This document shows, in pieces, positions 33,269 to 41,654 of a stretch of DNA of 64,000 nucleotides. Location: the NCBI GenBank assembly GCA_031277035.1, contig JAISLY010000060.1, positions 1-64,000 on the forward strand, in the 5' to 3' direction. Origin of the DNA: Coriobacteriales bacterium. GTDB lineage: Bacteria; Actinomycetota; Coriobacteriia; Coriobacteriales; UBA8131. The first letter of the stretch is position 1. Every line of letters starts with the position of its first letter. The notes beneath the pieces are model-generated. The model saw only the letters and a list, made by a program, of their open reading frames with translations, did not search any database and was not told the origin of the DNA. The position numbers were made by a program, and so were the translations under genes.

Positions 33269-34291
33269 ATGCGGTTTTTCGCAGGTCAACTGTTCAAGTT
33301 CATCATGCTCATGGTCGCCGTGAGCATGGTGTCTTTTGCCCTCGTAAGCCTCTCGCCCACAGACCCGGTGCAGATGAACGTCGGGCAGGTCGCCTATCTC
33401 AACATGAGCGAGGCAAAGCGTGCTCAGCTGGCGGAGTACTGGGGCGTGAACACGCCGCTTTGGGAGCGGTACGCCCACTGGGCGAGCGCGGCCCTGCACG
33501 GGGATTTGGGAACATCGCTGCGCTATAACGCGCCGGTTGTGCAGGTCATCGCTACACGCTTTGTCAACTCGGCCGCGTTGATGAGCGTCGCCTGGCTGAC
33601 GAGCGGCATCTTTGGCCTGCTTCTCGGCATCCTTGCCGCCGTGCGCCGTGGCGGCTGGCTCGATCGTGCCGTCAAAGCCTACTGTTTCCTGCTTGCCTCG
33701 GTGCCCACCTTCTGGCTTGCGCTGCTCGTTCTCATCGTCTTCTCCGTCTGGCTTGGCATCTTTCCCCTGGGCTTCAGCGTCCCCATCGGCGTAGCCCCCG
33801 CCGACGTGACCCTCGCAGACACGCTTCACCACCTCATGCTCCCCGCGCTCACCCTGAGTGTTGTGGGCGTCGCCAACATCGCGCTGCACACACGCGAGAA
33901 GACCATCGACGTCCTTGAGAGCGACTACGTGCGCTTTGCCCGCACGCGCGGCGAGTCCACCGCCACCATCATCTGGCGCCACGGCCTGCGCAACCTCGCG
34001 CTGCCGGCGCTCACACTGCAATTCGCATCCATCAGCGAGATTTTCGGCGGCTCGGTCCTTGTCGAGCAGGTCTTCTCCTATCCGGGCCTCGGCCAGGCGG
34101 CGGTCACGGCCGGCCTTGGTGGCGACGCCGCGCTGCTCGTCGGCATCGCGCTTATCAGCGCCGCGACGGTCTTTGGCGGCAACCTGATTGCAAACCTGCT
34201 CTATCGTCTCATCGACCCCCGTATGCGCCCCGCCTCCCGCCGCCCCGCCCTCAATCTGATGCGGAGAAAGACGGGTGCCTCCCATGAGTAG
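33269..34291 (+). CDS. nikB: Nickel/peptide ABC transporter permease B
   Basis: The 340-residue permease begins MRFFAGQLFKFIMLMVAVSMVSF and has six membrane helices, the inner-loop signature (YVRFARTRGESTATIIWRHGLRN, matching the EAA motif) and the conserved YPGLGQA near the end. It pairs with nikC to form the channel. CAAGGAGATAG precedes the ATG. The stop codon sits in ATGAGTAG, whose ATG at 34284 was most likely the original start of nikC before repeats invaded the junction. Confidence 0.82.
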   Translation: MRFFAGQLFKFIMLMVAVSMVSFALVSLSPTDPVQMNVGQVAYLNMSEAKRAQLAEYWGVNTPLWERYAHWASAALHGDLGTSLRYNAPVVQVIATRFVNSAALMSVAWLTSGIFGLLLGILAAVRRGGWLDRAVKAYCFLLASVPTFWLALLVLIVFSVWLGIFPLGFSVPIGVAPADVTLADTLHHLMLPALTLSVVGVANIALHTREKTIDVLESDYVRFARTRGESTATIIWRHGLRNLALPALTLQFASISEIFGGSVLVEQVFSYPGLGQAAVTAGLGGDAALLVGIALISAATVFGGNLIANLLYRLIDPRMRPASRRPALNLMRRKTGASHE

Positions 34292-34299
34292 GACACCCA

Positions 34300-34475
34300 G
34301 ACACAAAGGGGACGGTTTCTTTTGTGTTCCCTGAGAGGTGACAAGGCGACACAAAGGGGACGGTCTCTTTTGTGTCGCCCCGAAGCTGGGCAAAAGCAAA
34401 CAACAGAGTGTTCTGGGAACACAAAAGAGACCGTCCCCTTTGTGTCGCCCTTTGTGTCGCCCTTTGTGTCGCCCC
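34300..34475. repeat. REP cluster at the nikB/nikC junction
   Basis: A single unit (34300-34331) is followed by a long hairpin (34348-34446) made of two inverted units around a loop with GCAAACAACAGAGTGTTCTG, then a short TTTGTGTCGCCC repeat (three copies, to about 34475). The hairpin shares its loop with the one inside nikD. The cluster displaces the nikC start and sits entirely within its 5' coding region or leader. Confidence 0.85.
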
Positions 34476-34549
34476 TGTCCCCCTCGCAGCCGCTCCTGCA
34501 CGCTCCTCGCGCGAGTCGTGCCAACGTTGGCAACCGTCGCCGCACGCTT

Positions 34550-35371
34550 ATGACCTTCATCATCGCGGCGCTGCTGCTCGTCGCCATCGTTGTCACCGGC
34601 CGTCTGCTCACCGCACCGAGCTCTTTTGAGGTCGGCGGCCTGCCCATCGCAACCGCAACCGACTTCACGGCAAAAAACCTTGAGCCGGGCCTTTCCCACC
34701 CCTTTGGCACCGACTGGATGGGGCGCGACATGCTCGCCCGCACCCTCGCCGGGCTCTCGACGAGCGTACTCGTCGGCCTGTTTGCAGCCGGAGCCTCGGC
34801 GCTGCTCGCGCTCATTCTCGGCACCGTCGCCGCCCTCGGCGGCCGTCGCGCCGACGCGCTCATCACCTGGCTTATCGACCTCATGCTCGGCATCCCGCAC
34901 ATCGTGCTGCTCATCCTCATCTCCTTTGCCATCGGCAAAGGCTTCTGGGGAGTGGCCATCGGCGTAGCGCTCACGCACTGGCCCAGCCTCACGCGCGTCA
35001 TCCGCGCCGAGATACTTCAGTGCCGCGAGTCGGTCTTTGTCGCCCAGGCGCGCAAGCTCGGTGCCGGACCCTTTACCATCGCCCGCAAACACCTGTTCCC
35101 GCACGTTTTTCCGCAGTTCCTCGTCGGGCTCGTGCTGCTGTTCCCTCACGCCATCCTGCATGAGGCATCCATCACCTTCCTCGGCTTTGGCCTGCCGCCC
35201 GAGCAGCCCGCCATCGGCATCATCCTGAGCGAGTCCATGACCTATCTCAGTGCCGGTTTCTGGTGGCTTGCGCTGTTCCCGGGCATCGCGCTCATCGCCA
35301 CGGTGCTGCTGTTCGACCGCGCCGGCTCCAATCTGCGCCGCCTCATCGACCCCCATCGTTCGCAGGAATAA
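34550..35371 (+). CDS. nikC: Nickel/peptide ABC transporter permease C, 5' end altered by repeat insertion
   Basis: From ATG 34550 the 273-residue protein starts directly with a membrane helix (MTFIIAALLLVAIVVTG). It contains the DppC-type HPFGTDWMGRDMLARTL, an EAA loop (FVAQARKLGAGPFTIARKHLFPH) and a C-terminal ATVLLFDRAGSNLRRLIDP. The frame stays open upstream to a TTG at 34322, where it is repeat-derived, and then to SPSQPLLHAPRASRANVGNR, which looks like the original cytoplasmic tail. The old coupled ATG at 34284 now reads only 16 codons before TGA. So either translation restarts at 34550, where no clear ribosome site is visible, or at TTG/GTG codons within the repeats. The membrane part is intact. 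Confidence 0.75.
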   Translation: MTFIIAALLLVAIVVTGRLLTAPSSFEVGGLPIATATDFTAKNLEPGLSHPFGTDWMGRDMLARTLAGLSTSVLVGLFAAGASALLALILGTVAALGGRRADALITWLIDLMLGIPHIVLLILISFAIGKGFWGVAIGVALTHWPSLTRVIRAEILQCRESVFVAQARKLGAGPFTIARKHLFPHVFPQFLVGLVLLFPHAILHEASITFLGFGLPPEQPAIGIILSESMTYLSAGFWWLALFPGIALIATVLLFDRAGSNLRRLIDPHRSQE

Positions 35372-35385
35372 GGGAGAGGGACGCC

Positions 35386-36516
35386 GTGGTACCGCATGCG
35401 CACGAACACATCGACCACTCCGTTGAGCAGACGCATCACCACCATGCTCACGCGCAGACCTCCCATCACGTCGACGGACATCATCTGCTTCAGGTTGAGG
35501 GATTGAGCATCAGCTTCACGATGTACGAGTCCGCCGAGCCGCGTTTCTTCAGGGCACGGCGTATGCCGGTGGAGGTCATCAGCGACCTGCACATCGGCGT
35601 GCATGCAGGTGAGCTGGTCGCCATCGTTGGCGCGTCCGGCTCAGGCAAAACGCTGCTCGCCGACGCAATCATGGGCATCTTTGAGCCAAATGCCACGGTG
35701 CGCGGACGCATCTGGTTCAATGGTGTGGAGCAAAACGCCGCCTCCCTCGCAGCGCTTGCCGGCAACGGCATCTCGCTCGTGCCTCAAAGCGTGAACCACC
35801 TCGACCCGCTCATGAAGGTCGGGCGTCAGATACTGGGGCATGCGACACAAGGTGCGACACAAGGGGGACGGTCTCTTTTGTGTTCCCCCAAAACCGGGCG
35901 AAAGCAAACAACAGAGTGTTTTGGGAACACAAAAGAGACCGTCCCCCTTGTGTCTGGGAACACAAAAGAGACCGTCCCCCTTGTGTCGCACCCGCAGCCG
36001 TCCCGCGCCGAGCGTCTCGCTGAGCTGTTCAAGCACTACGATCTGCCGCCAGAAGTTGCGGACAAATACCCCCATGAGCTCTCCGGCGGTATGGCGCGCC
36101 GCGTCCTGCTCTGCTGCGCACTGATGGACGACCCCCAGGTCATCATAGCCGATGAGCCAACCCCGGGGCTCGACCTTGAGCTTGCCAGGCGCGCCCTTGA
36201 CGACTTTCGCGAGTTTGCCGACAGCGGCAGAGGCGTGCTACTCATCACCCATGACATCGAACTCGCCCTTCGCGTTGCCGATCGCGTGGCGGTGTTTGCC
36301 GAGGGCACCGTCATCGAAGAGACGGCCGTTGCAAACTTCGCCTCCCCCGACACTCTGGAGCATCCCTTCACGCGTGCCCTCTGGCATGCCCTTCCCGAAC
36401 ATGACTTTCAGGTTCCCGATGACGCCACAGATGCCGCGACGGCGACGGCTGCCGACACCACCTCCACCCCCATTGCCAGCGACACACAATCTGAGAAGAA
36501 CGGCGAGCCATGTTAG
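35386..36516 (+). CDS. nikD: Nickel ABC transporter ATPase D with His-rich N-terminus and in-frame REP insertion
   Basis: The 376-residue ATPase starts at GTG 35386, behind AGGGAGAGGG. Its first 33 residues hold 13 His (for example HHHHAHAQTSHH), a probable metal-binding tail. The core has Walker A GASGSGKTL, a Q loop in LVPQSVNHLDPLMKVG, signature LSGGMARR, Walker B VIIADEPTPGLD and the switch His in THD. Between the Q loop and the signature, residues about 153-201 are encoded by the REP cluster (35842-35988), exactly 49 codons with no stop. The flanks (GRQILGH and HPQPSRAERLAEL) fit the normal OppD-like sequence. The insertion is in the helical subdomain loop, where length varies in the family, so activity may survive. 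Confidence 0.8.
   Translation: MVPHAHEHIDHSVEQTHHHHAHAQTSHHVDGHHLLQVEGLSISFTMYESAEPRFFRARRMPVEVISDLHIGVHAGELVAIVGASGSGKTLLADAIMGIFEPNATVRGRIWFNGVEQNAASLAALAGNGISLVPQSVNHLDPLMKVGRQILGHATQGATQGGRSLLCSPKTGRKQTTECFGNTKETVPLVSGNTKETVPLVSHPQPSRAERLAELFKHYDLPPEVADKYPHELSGGMARRVLLCCALMDDPQVIIADEPTPGLDLELARRALDDFREFADSGRGVLLITHDIELALRVADRVAVFAEGTVIEETAVANFASPDTLEHPFTRALWHALPEHDFQVPDDATDAATATAADTTSTPIASDTQSEKNGEPC
35842..35988. repeat. REP hairpin plus extra unit inserted in frame inside nikD
   Basis: The left arm (35856-35894) and right arm (35918-35954) are inverted copies that match over about 37 bp apart from a two-base difference. The 23-bp loop contains AGCAAACAACAGAG. A further unit (35955-35987) repeats the right arm, and a 10-bp piece (GCGACACAAG) is duplicated at the left edge. 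Total length, 147 bp, is a multiple of three. Confidence 0.88.
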
Positions 36517-37100
36517 AGGCCCGCGACCTTCACTTTGCCTACCCGGGTCAGGCCGAGCTGTTCGGCGGACTTACGTTTTCTGCAAAGCCGCAGGAGCGTG
36601 TGGCGCTCGCCGCCCCTTCGGGCGCGGGCAAGTCCACCCTCTGCAAACTGCTTGCCGGCTACCTCACCCCGCAAAGCGGCGCCATACTCATTGACGGCAA
36701 GCCGCTGCCAAACAGAGGCGTCTGCCCTGTACAACTCGTCTGGCAGCACCCCGAACAGGCCGTCGATTCTCATATGCGTATGCAGGCCATACTGGACGAA
36801 GGCGGTACCGTCACGCCACAACTGCGCGAAGAGTTGGGGATACGCGACGAGTGGCTTGTGCGCCACCCCCACGAACTGAGCGGTGGTGAGCTGCAACGCT
36901 TCTGCATCGCCCGCGCACTGGCCGCCAATCCGCGCTATCTCATAGCCGATGAGATCAGCACCATGCTCGACGCGGTGACCCAGGCTCACGTCTGGCAGAT
37001 GCTGCTTCGCGCCTGCGACGCGCGCGGCATCGGCCTCATATTCGTCTCGCACTCCCCCGCCCTCACCCGCCGCCTCGCCACCCGGGTCATTGAGCTGTAA
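36510..37100 (+). CDS. nikE: Nickel ABC transporter ATPase E
   Basis: The 196-residue ATPase is short but complete: Walker A APSGAGKSTL, Q loop VQLVWQHPEQ, signature LSGGELQRF, Walker B YLIADEISTMLD and switch His VSHS. It lacks the C-terminal extension found in many oligopeptide ATPases, as is usual for NikE. The ATG overlaps the nikD stop (ATGTTAG), giving coupled translation. It pairs with nikD to drive the transporter. Confidence 0.82.
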   Translation: MLEARDLHFAYPGQAELFGGLTFSAKPQERVALAAPSGAGKSTLCKLLAGYLTPQSGAILIDGKPLPNRGVCPVQLVWQHPEQAVDSHMRMQAILDEGGTVTPQLREELGIRDEWLVRHPHELSGGELQRFCIARALAANPRYLIADEISTMLDAVTQAHVWQMLLRACDARGIGLIFVSHSPALTRRLATRVIEL

Positions 37101-37260
37101 CGTCCTGGCCTGCTCTGACCGGTTCTACCCGGTTCTGCCCTGCCCGTCCCGTCCTGTCCTGGCCCTGTCCTGACCGGTACCGTCCTGCCCGGTCCGGCCC
37201 TGCCCTGACCGGTTCCCTCCTGCCCGTCCCGTCCTGTCCTCTCTCCCCAAGGGTTTAACG
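37101..37260. repeat. Pyrimidine-rich short repeats after nikE
   Basis: Imperfect repeats of CCCGTCCCGTCCTGTCCT and CTGACCGGTTC fill the gap. The ACCGGT cores are self-complementary. No gene is seen. Confidence 0.6.
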
Positions 37261-37344
37261 AAGCTGTAATAGGTGGGTAACGAGGGCGTTTTTCTGCGCC
37301 CCTATAGTTGGACTTCCAAGACTCAAGACGGGAAGGGACGGACT

Positions 37345-37653
37345 ATGATCGCACCGAAACATCACATCCTCATCTGCGCTGGCACCAAGTTCGTAGGCGA
37401 TACGCTCGGAACCTGCCATTCCCGCAACGCAGCGGGGCTCGTGCAGCATCTCATCATGGAGCTTGAGGACCACGACCTCGCAAGCGATGTCATCGTGAGC
37501 ACCACAAGCTGCTATGGCATATGCGACAAGGGGCCCATCATGGTGGTCTATCCCGACGGCGTCTGGTACGGCAGGCTTGACACCGATGCCATTGAGGCCA
37601 TCGTCGAGGAGCATCTTGAGGGAGGCAGTCCGGTGGCACAGTACCAGATATGA
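37345..37653 (+). CDS. Thioredoxin-like 2Fe-2S ferredoxin domain protein
   Basis: The 102-residue protein has the four Cys of thioredoxin-like 2Fe-2S ferredoxins: C-x12-C in ILICAGTKFVGDTLGTC and C-x3-C in SCYGICDKG, followed by the conserved PIMVVYPDGVWY. Such proteins are stand-alone versions of the NuoE/HoxE domain and transfer electrons. The ATG at 37345 follows GGGAAGGGACGGACT. It may relate to a nickel hydrogenase served by the transporter upstream, but that is only suggested by position. Confidence 0.8.
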   Translation: MIAPKHHILICAGTKFVGDTLGTCHSRNAAGLVQHLIMELEDHDLASDVIVSTTSCYGICDKGPIMVVYPDGVWYGRLDTDAIEAIVEEHLEGGSPVAQYQI

Positions 37654-37679
37654 CGAAGCATCAAACCAACGGGATGCGG

Positions 37680-37721
37680 GAGAGAAACGCGGCGCCCTGA
37701 AACGCGGCGCCTCTTTCTCTC
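37680..37721 (+). terminator. Stem-loop after the 2Fe-2S gene
   Basis: GAGAGAAA (37680-37687) pairs with TTTCTCTC (37714-37721), with two GGCGCC boxes inside. It leads straight into a pyrimidine tract, so it may act as a terminator. Confidence 0.5.
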
Positions 37722-37925
37722 TCCTCTTCCCCTGTCTCATCTCTCCCCTCTCCCTCTCTTCTTTCTCCTCTCCCTATCCCTCAAATCCCATTCCGCCCAT
37801 CTCTCCCTCCTACCTCCAAATCCCAACAAAACCATCCCTCCTCTCTCCTCTTCCCCTGTCCCGTTTCCCCCCCCTCCCTCCTATCCCAGTCCTCCTCTCC
37901 CTATCCCTCAAATCCCAACAAAATG
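37715..37925. other. About 200-bp polypyrimidine tract
   Basis: The strand shown is almost entirely C and T with few A and almost no G (CTCTCC, TCTCCCT, CCTATCCCTCAAATCCC units repeat). CTATCCCTCAAATCCCA occurs twice. No gene is present; such purine/pyrimidine strand asymmetry can form triplex DNA. Confidence 0.7.
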
Positions 37926-37941
37926 AACAAACGTTTGTTTC
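37924..37941. promoter_or_regulatory. Palindromic operator-like site TGAACAAACGTTTGTTTC
   Basis: AACAAACGTTTGTT is a perfect palindrome and the whole site resembles TetR-type operators such as the one at 23426. It lies about 115 bp before the structured RNA and could control it. Confidence 0.45.
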
Positions 37942-38029
37942 TTCACAAAAAAATCACACCTTACCCCCTAGCAATGCGTTTGCAAACCTGTCATACTGTA
38001 CTCACCTTGACAGAGAGGCGCGCAGGATG

Positions 38030-38127
38030 CCTCGATGTAAACGAGGAAGAGCACATTGGTTGCGAGCAGGATTGAGAGATCCTGCTACGACGCCCCTCGC
38101 TTCCAGTGTGCTCTTCCTCGTTTTTTA
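38030..38127 (+). ncRNA. Candidate structured small RNA or attenuator ending in a terminator
   Basis: An 18-bp stem pairs 38042-38059 with 38103-38120 (one G-U pair) and is followed by six T (38121-38126). Inside it, AGCAGGAT (38065-38072) pairs with ATCCTGCT (38079-38086). An alternative hairpin, CCTCG (38030-38034) with CGAGG (38042-38046), competes for the left arm of the long stem, as in attenuators. It lies between convergent genes, at least 260 bp from either, so it is unlikely to be a plain terminator of one of them. No known RNA family was recognised. Confidence 0.55.
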
Positions 38128-38388
38128 TTTCCTCACGCCTACACCCCCCTGGTACCGCCCTGACCGCGCCCTTAACAGCGCGCCCACTCCACCGCCCACG
38201 CTCCGGGTTATAGGAGGCTTATAGGGTTATAGGACAAAACGTGGGCTTATAGGACAAAACGTGTGTCCGATTTTGAGCTATATCTGCTGGTAAACCTTCA
38301 AAAATCAAGCGTTTATAATTTCTGGAGGTTTTAAACGGCGAACCACCGGGCGCCGGACAGCTCAGCTTGGCCTGCCGAATTCGGTTGC
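38128..38388. other. Gap with a duplicated 17-bp sequence
   Basis: TTATAGGACAAAACGTG occurs at 38227-38243 and 38247-38263, exactly 20 bp apart, within a run of TTATAGG repeats. No gene is seen between the structured RNA and the end of the ACT-domain gene. Confidence 0.55.
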
Positions 38389-38664
38389 TCATACCTTATA
38401 CATGAACTCAAAGACGTCCTCACGTTGCAGCGTAATCTGCAGACCAAGCCTCTCGCCGTCGGCAGCCAGGCGCTCCTGCAGGTCGTTAAAGGCGCACTGC
38501 TCCTCATCCATCGTCACCAGCATCGTCATGGAAAACATCTCGCCCAGAAGCGTCTGCTGAATGTCGTCGATATTCGCACCGGCCTCATAAAGCGTGGTTG
38601 CGACCGCAGCGACGATGCCCCTGCGATCCTTTCCCAATACACTGAGCACGGTTTTTGTCTTCAT
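38389..38664 (-). CDS. ACT domain protein (UPF0237 family)
   Basis: The 91-residue protein begins MKTKTVLSVLGKDRRGIVAAVATTLYEAGANIDDIQQTLL, the standard start of the UPF0237 ACT proteins, and is one ACT domain with no other part. These proteins are probably amino-acid-responsive regulators, often fused or adjacent to a UPF0210 protein that is not seen here. The ATG at 38664 is preceded by GAAAGG; an extension to 38688 is less likely. It lies 64 bp after clpB in the same direction. Confidence 0.85.
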   Translation of the reverse strand: MKTKTVLSVLGKDRRGIVAAVATTLYEAGANIDDIQQTLLGEMFSMTMLVTMDEEQCAFNDLQERLAADGERLGLQITLQREDVFEFMYKV

Positions 38665-38727
38665 GAGTTGCCTTTCTTCAATCGTCAAGACCCTCTGCCG
38701 ATGCCCTCCAGAGGCGGGCGCTCTCCC

Positions 38728-41517
38728 CTACTGCTTCGTTACCGCATAGTCCATGCGGTCGTTCAGGTCGATGCGCACCTCGTCGCCCTCGTGGATGCTT
38801 CCGGCAACAATCTCGTTGGCCAGCAGATCCACGATGTTGCGCTGGATCAGGCGCTTTAAGGGCCGTGCGCCAAAAACCGGGTCAAAGCCGTCGATGGCCA
38901 GCTGCTCGGCGGCGGCGCGTCCAATCTCGACCGTTATCTTGCGATCAGCCAGGCGTTTGCGTACATCGGCAAGCTGGAGCTCAACAATCGCGTCGATATT
39001 TTCCATAGCAAGCGAGTGAAAGATTATAATATCATCAATGCGGTTCAGGAACTCCGGACGGAAGGTTGCCCGAAGCGCCTCGTCGATGGCGCGTTCCAGC
39101 TGCTTCTCATCGTCAAGCTCAGTGTGCGTCTCCCGCTTTTTAGCGGGCTTCTTCCGGCCTTCAATCGACTGGCCCAACTCTTCCATCATCTCGTTCATAA
39201 GCGTGTCGATGCCGCCCTCGGCGCTCACTTTTGCCGCCAAATCGCCCTTGTCGCTGGTGGTCGCCAGACCCGCCAGCTTGCCACGGGCGCTCTTCTCGCC
39301 AATGCCGCGCGCGTTAAACTCACGGATAAACTGCGAACCAACATTGCTCGTCATGATGATAATCGCGTTGCGAAAACTGACGACCCGGCCCTGTCCATCG
39401 GTCAGGCGGCCATCGTCAAGCACCTGCAAAAGGATGTTAAAGACGTCGGGGTGCGCCTTTTCTATCTCGTCGAGCAGAATGACGCAGTAGGGCCGGCGCC
39501 GCACAGCCTCGGTCAGCTGGCCGCCCTCGTCGTAACCCACGTAGCCGGGAGGCGCACCGATGAGCCGCTGGACGCTGAACTTCTCCATATACTCGCTCAT
39601 GTCGATGCGCACCATCGCGCGCTCGTCGTCAAAGAGAAACTCCGCGAGCGTCTTTGCCAGCTCGGTCTTGCCAACACCGGTGGGGCCCAAAAACAGGAAG
39701 GTGCCGATTGGCTTGTCCGGGTCGGAGAGCCCTGCCCGCGAGCGGCGAATGGCCCCGGCGACGGCCGCGACGGCCTCATCCTGACCAACCACCCGTTTGT
39801 GCAGTTCGTCTTCGAGATGGACGAGTTTTTCCAGCTCACCCTGCATCATCTTACTCACGGGGATGCCCGTCCAGGTGGCGACAACCGCGGCAATCTCCTC
39901 CTCGGTAACCTCCTCCTTGAGCAGGCCGCCGCCCGCCTGCCGGTCTTCAAGCAGTTTTGTAGCAGCAGCAAGCTCGCTCTCCAGCTGCGGAATCGCGCCG
40001 TAGCGCAGCTCGCTTGCCCGCTGGAGGTCGTTTTCGCGCGCGGCGCGGTCATAGTCAATCTGCGCCTGCTCAAGCTCGGCCTTCAGAGTCTGCACGCGCG
40101 TGATGGCGTCCTTCTCGTTGGACCAGGTGGCCTTTACCGAATCAAGGCGGTTTTGCGTCTCTGCCATATCGTGGCGCAGGGCCTCCAGGCGCTCAACTGA
40201 GGCGGCGTCGGTCTCCTTGAGCAGTGCCTGCTCCTCTATCTGCATCTGAATCAGCTGGCGATCCACCGTGTCTATCTCCTCGGGCATCGAGTCGATTTCG
40301 ATGCGCAGGCGGCTTGCGGCCTCGTCCATCAGGTCGATGGCCTTGTCCGGCAAAAAGCGGTCGGCGATATAGCGGTTGGAGAGTTCGGCGGCCGCGACGA
40401 TGGCGGCGTCGGTGATGCGCACGCCGTGGTGGATTTCGTATTTCTCCTTGAGACCGCGCAGGATGGAGATGGTGTCCTCAACCGTCGGCTCGCCCACATA
40501 GACCGGCTGGAAGCGTCGCTCAAGGGCGGCGTCCTTCTCGATATATTTCCGGTACTCGTCAAGCGTCGTCGCGCCGATGGCGTGCAACTCACCGCGCGAG
40601 AGGGCCGGCTTGAGCATATTGCCCGCGTCAAGCGAGCCCTCGCCGCCAGCGCCTGCGCCGACGATGGTGTGCAGCTCGTCGATGAAGAGGATCACGCGGC
40701 CCTCGCTCTGCTCCACCTCGCGCAGCACCGCCTTGAAGCGGTCCTCAAACTCGCCACGGTATTTGGCACCGGCGAGCATCGCGGCGATGTCGAGCGCGAC
40801 GATGTCGCGGTCTTTGAGCGAGGAGGGCACGTCGCCGGCAACGATGCGTTGAGCCAGACCCTCGACGATGGCGGTCTTGCCGGTGCCCGGCTCGCCGATG
40901 AGCACGGGGTTGTTCTTCGTACGGCGGCTGAGCACCTGGATGGTGCGGCGAATCTCCTCGGCGCGGCCGATGACCGGGTCGAGCTTGCCGGCACGCGCCG
41001 CCTCGGTGAGGTTGCGGCCGTAGTGCTCAAGAGCCTCAAACTGCGCCTTGGCGTCGCGCTCAAGCACCCGGGTATCGCCGCGCAGCTCCTCGTAGGCCTG
41101 TTCGAGTCGGGAGCGCGTCACGCCCGCGACCGAAAGCGCCTTGCCTGCCGACCCCTTGTCCTCAGCAAGCGCGATGAGCAGATGCTCGGTCGTGGTAAAG
41201 CTGTCCTCCATTTTGGCCGCGACCTTCTCCGCAGCATCAATAACCTGCGTAAAGCGTGGAGAGGGCGGCGTGATGCCCATCACCTTGTTGCCGGTGACCC
41301 TGGGAGCAGCCTCCAGCTCAGCGGTGATGGCCTTGTTGAGGGCCTCGGGGTTGGCGCCCACGCGCTCGATGATGCTGTTGAGGTTGCCCTCATGCGAGTC
41401 AAGCAGGGCCTTGAGCAGATGTTCGGGCTCAAGTGCCGCAGCGTCGAGGTCGGAGGCGATGCCCATCGCTTCCTGAAAAGCCTCCTGCGAGGAAACTGCA
41501 AGTTTGTCCAAACGCAT
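38728..41517 (-). CDS. clpB: ClpB disaggregase with an unusual insertion in the second ATPase domain
   Basis: The 929-residue protein has the ClpB order: an N-terminal double Clp repeat; a first AAA domain with Walker A GEPGTGKT (about residue 207) and [12 protein letters not shown]; a coiled-coil middle domain (about 405-530); and a second AAA domain with GPTGVGKT (about residue 609) and [10 protein letters not shown]. It works with DnaK to dissolve protein aggregates. It is about 65 residues longer than usual. Between SNVGSQFI and [11 protein letters not shown] there is a charged helical insert (about 735-808) containing [21 protein letters not shown], where other ClpB proteins have only a short loop. 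The gene follows hspR. Confidence 0.92.
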   Translation of the reverse strand: MRLDKLAVSSQEAFQEAMGIASDLDAAALEPEHLLKALLDSHEGNLNSIIERVGANPEALNKAITAELEAAPRVTGNKVMGITPPSPRFTQVIDAAEKVAAKMEDSFTTTEHLLIALAEDKGSAGKALSVAGVTRSRLEQAYEELRGDTRVLERDAKAQFEALEHYGRNLTEAARAGKLDPVIGRAEEIRRTIQVLSRRTKNNPVLIGEPGTGKTAIVEGLAQRIVAGDVPSSLKDRDIVALDIAAMLAGAKYRGEFEDRFKAVLREVEQSEGRVILFIDELHTIVGAGAGGEGSLDAGNMLKPALSRGELHAIGATTLDEYRKYIEKDAALERRFQPVYVGEPTVEDTISILRGLKEKYEIHHGVRITDAAIVAAAELSNRYIADRFLPDKAIDLMDEAASRLRIEIDSMPEEIDTVDRQLIQMQIEEQALLKETDAASVERLEALRHDMAETQNRLDSVKATWSNEKDAITRVQTLKAELEQAQIDYDRAARENDLQRASELRYGAIPQLESELAAATKLLEDRQAGGGLLKEEVTEEEIAAVVATWTGIPVSKMMQGELEKLVHLEDELHKRVVGQDEAVAAVAGAIRRSRAGLSDPDKPIGTFLFLGPTGVGKTELAKTLAEFLFDDERAMVRIDMSEYMEKFSVQRLIGAPPGYVGYDEGGQLTEAVRRRPYCVILLDEIEKAHPDVFNILLQVLDDGRLTDGQGRVVSFRNAIIIMTSNVGSQFIREFNARGIGEKSARGKLAGLATTSDKGDLAAKVSAEGGIDTLMNEMMEELGQSIEGRKKPAKKRETHTELDDEKQLERAIDEALRATFRPEFLNRIDDIIIFHSLAMENIDAIVELQLADVRKRLADRKITVEIGRAAAEQLAIDGFDPVFGARPLKRLIQRNIVDLLANEIVAGSIHEGDEVRIDLNDRMDYAVTKQ

Positions 41518-41524
41518 TGCCTAC

Positions 41525-41652
41525 TCCTATCTACCAGGGCACAATCCACAAGAGGAAAGCCCACACAGAACCGCTTGCTCAATCCACACGATACCCACAC
41601 GAGGCCCACACGAGGCCCGCTCGGCGCCCCCACAGAGGCGCCCCCACAGAGG
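41525..41652. repeat. Short tandem repeats between hspR and clpB
   Basis: CCCACACGAGG occurs twice and GGCGCCCCCACAGA at least twice in this 137-bp gap. They may separate expression of clpB from the upstream genes. Confidence 0.55.
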
Positions 41653-41654
41653 CG

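Noticed and set aside
33107-35356. A 749-codon open frame on the lower strand opposite nikB and nikC
   Set aside because: It has the charged, Gly/Arg/His-rich composition of antisense shadows in GC-rich DNA and no recognisable motif. It covers two clear permease genes on the other strand.
34300-35988. REP clusters as a CRISPR array or as intrinsic terminators only
   Set aside because: Units are palindromic, occur in both orientations without unique spacers, and sit inside genes.
31488-37100. Assignment of the ABC operon as an oligopeptide importer
   Set aside because: This is the default for the families, but the NikR-type site and His-rich ATPase tail make nickel the better call; peptide use is kept only as an alternative.
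37514-38224. A 236-codon open frame across the polypyrimidine tract
   Set aside because: It is Ser/Pro/Leu-rich translation of a C/T tract, overlaps the 2Fe-2S gene, and continues through a structured RNA.
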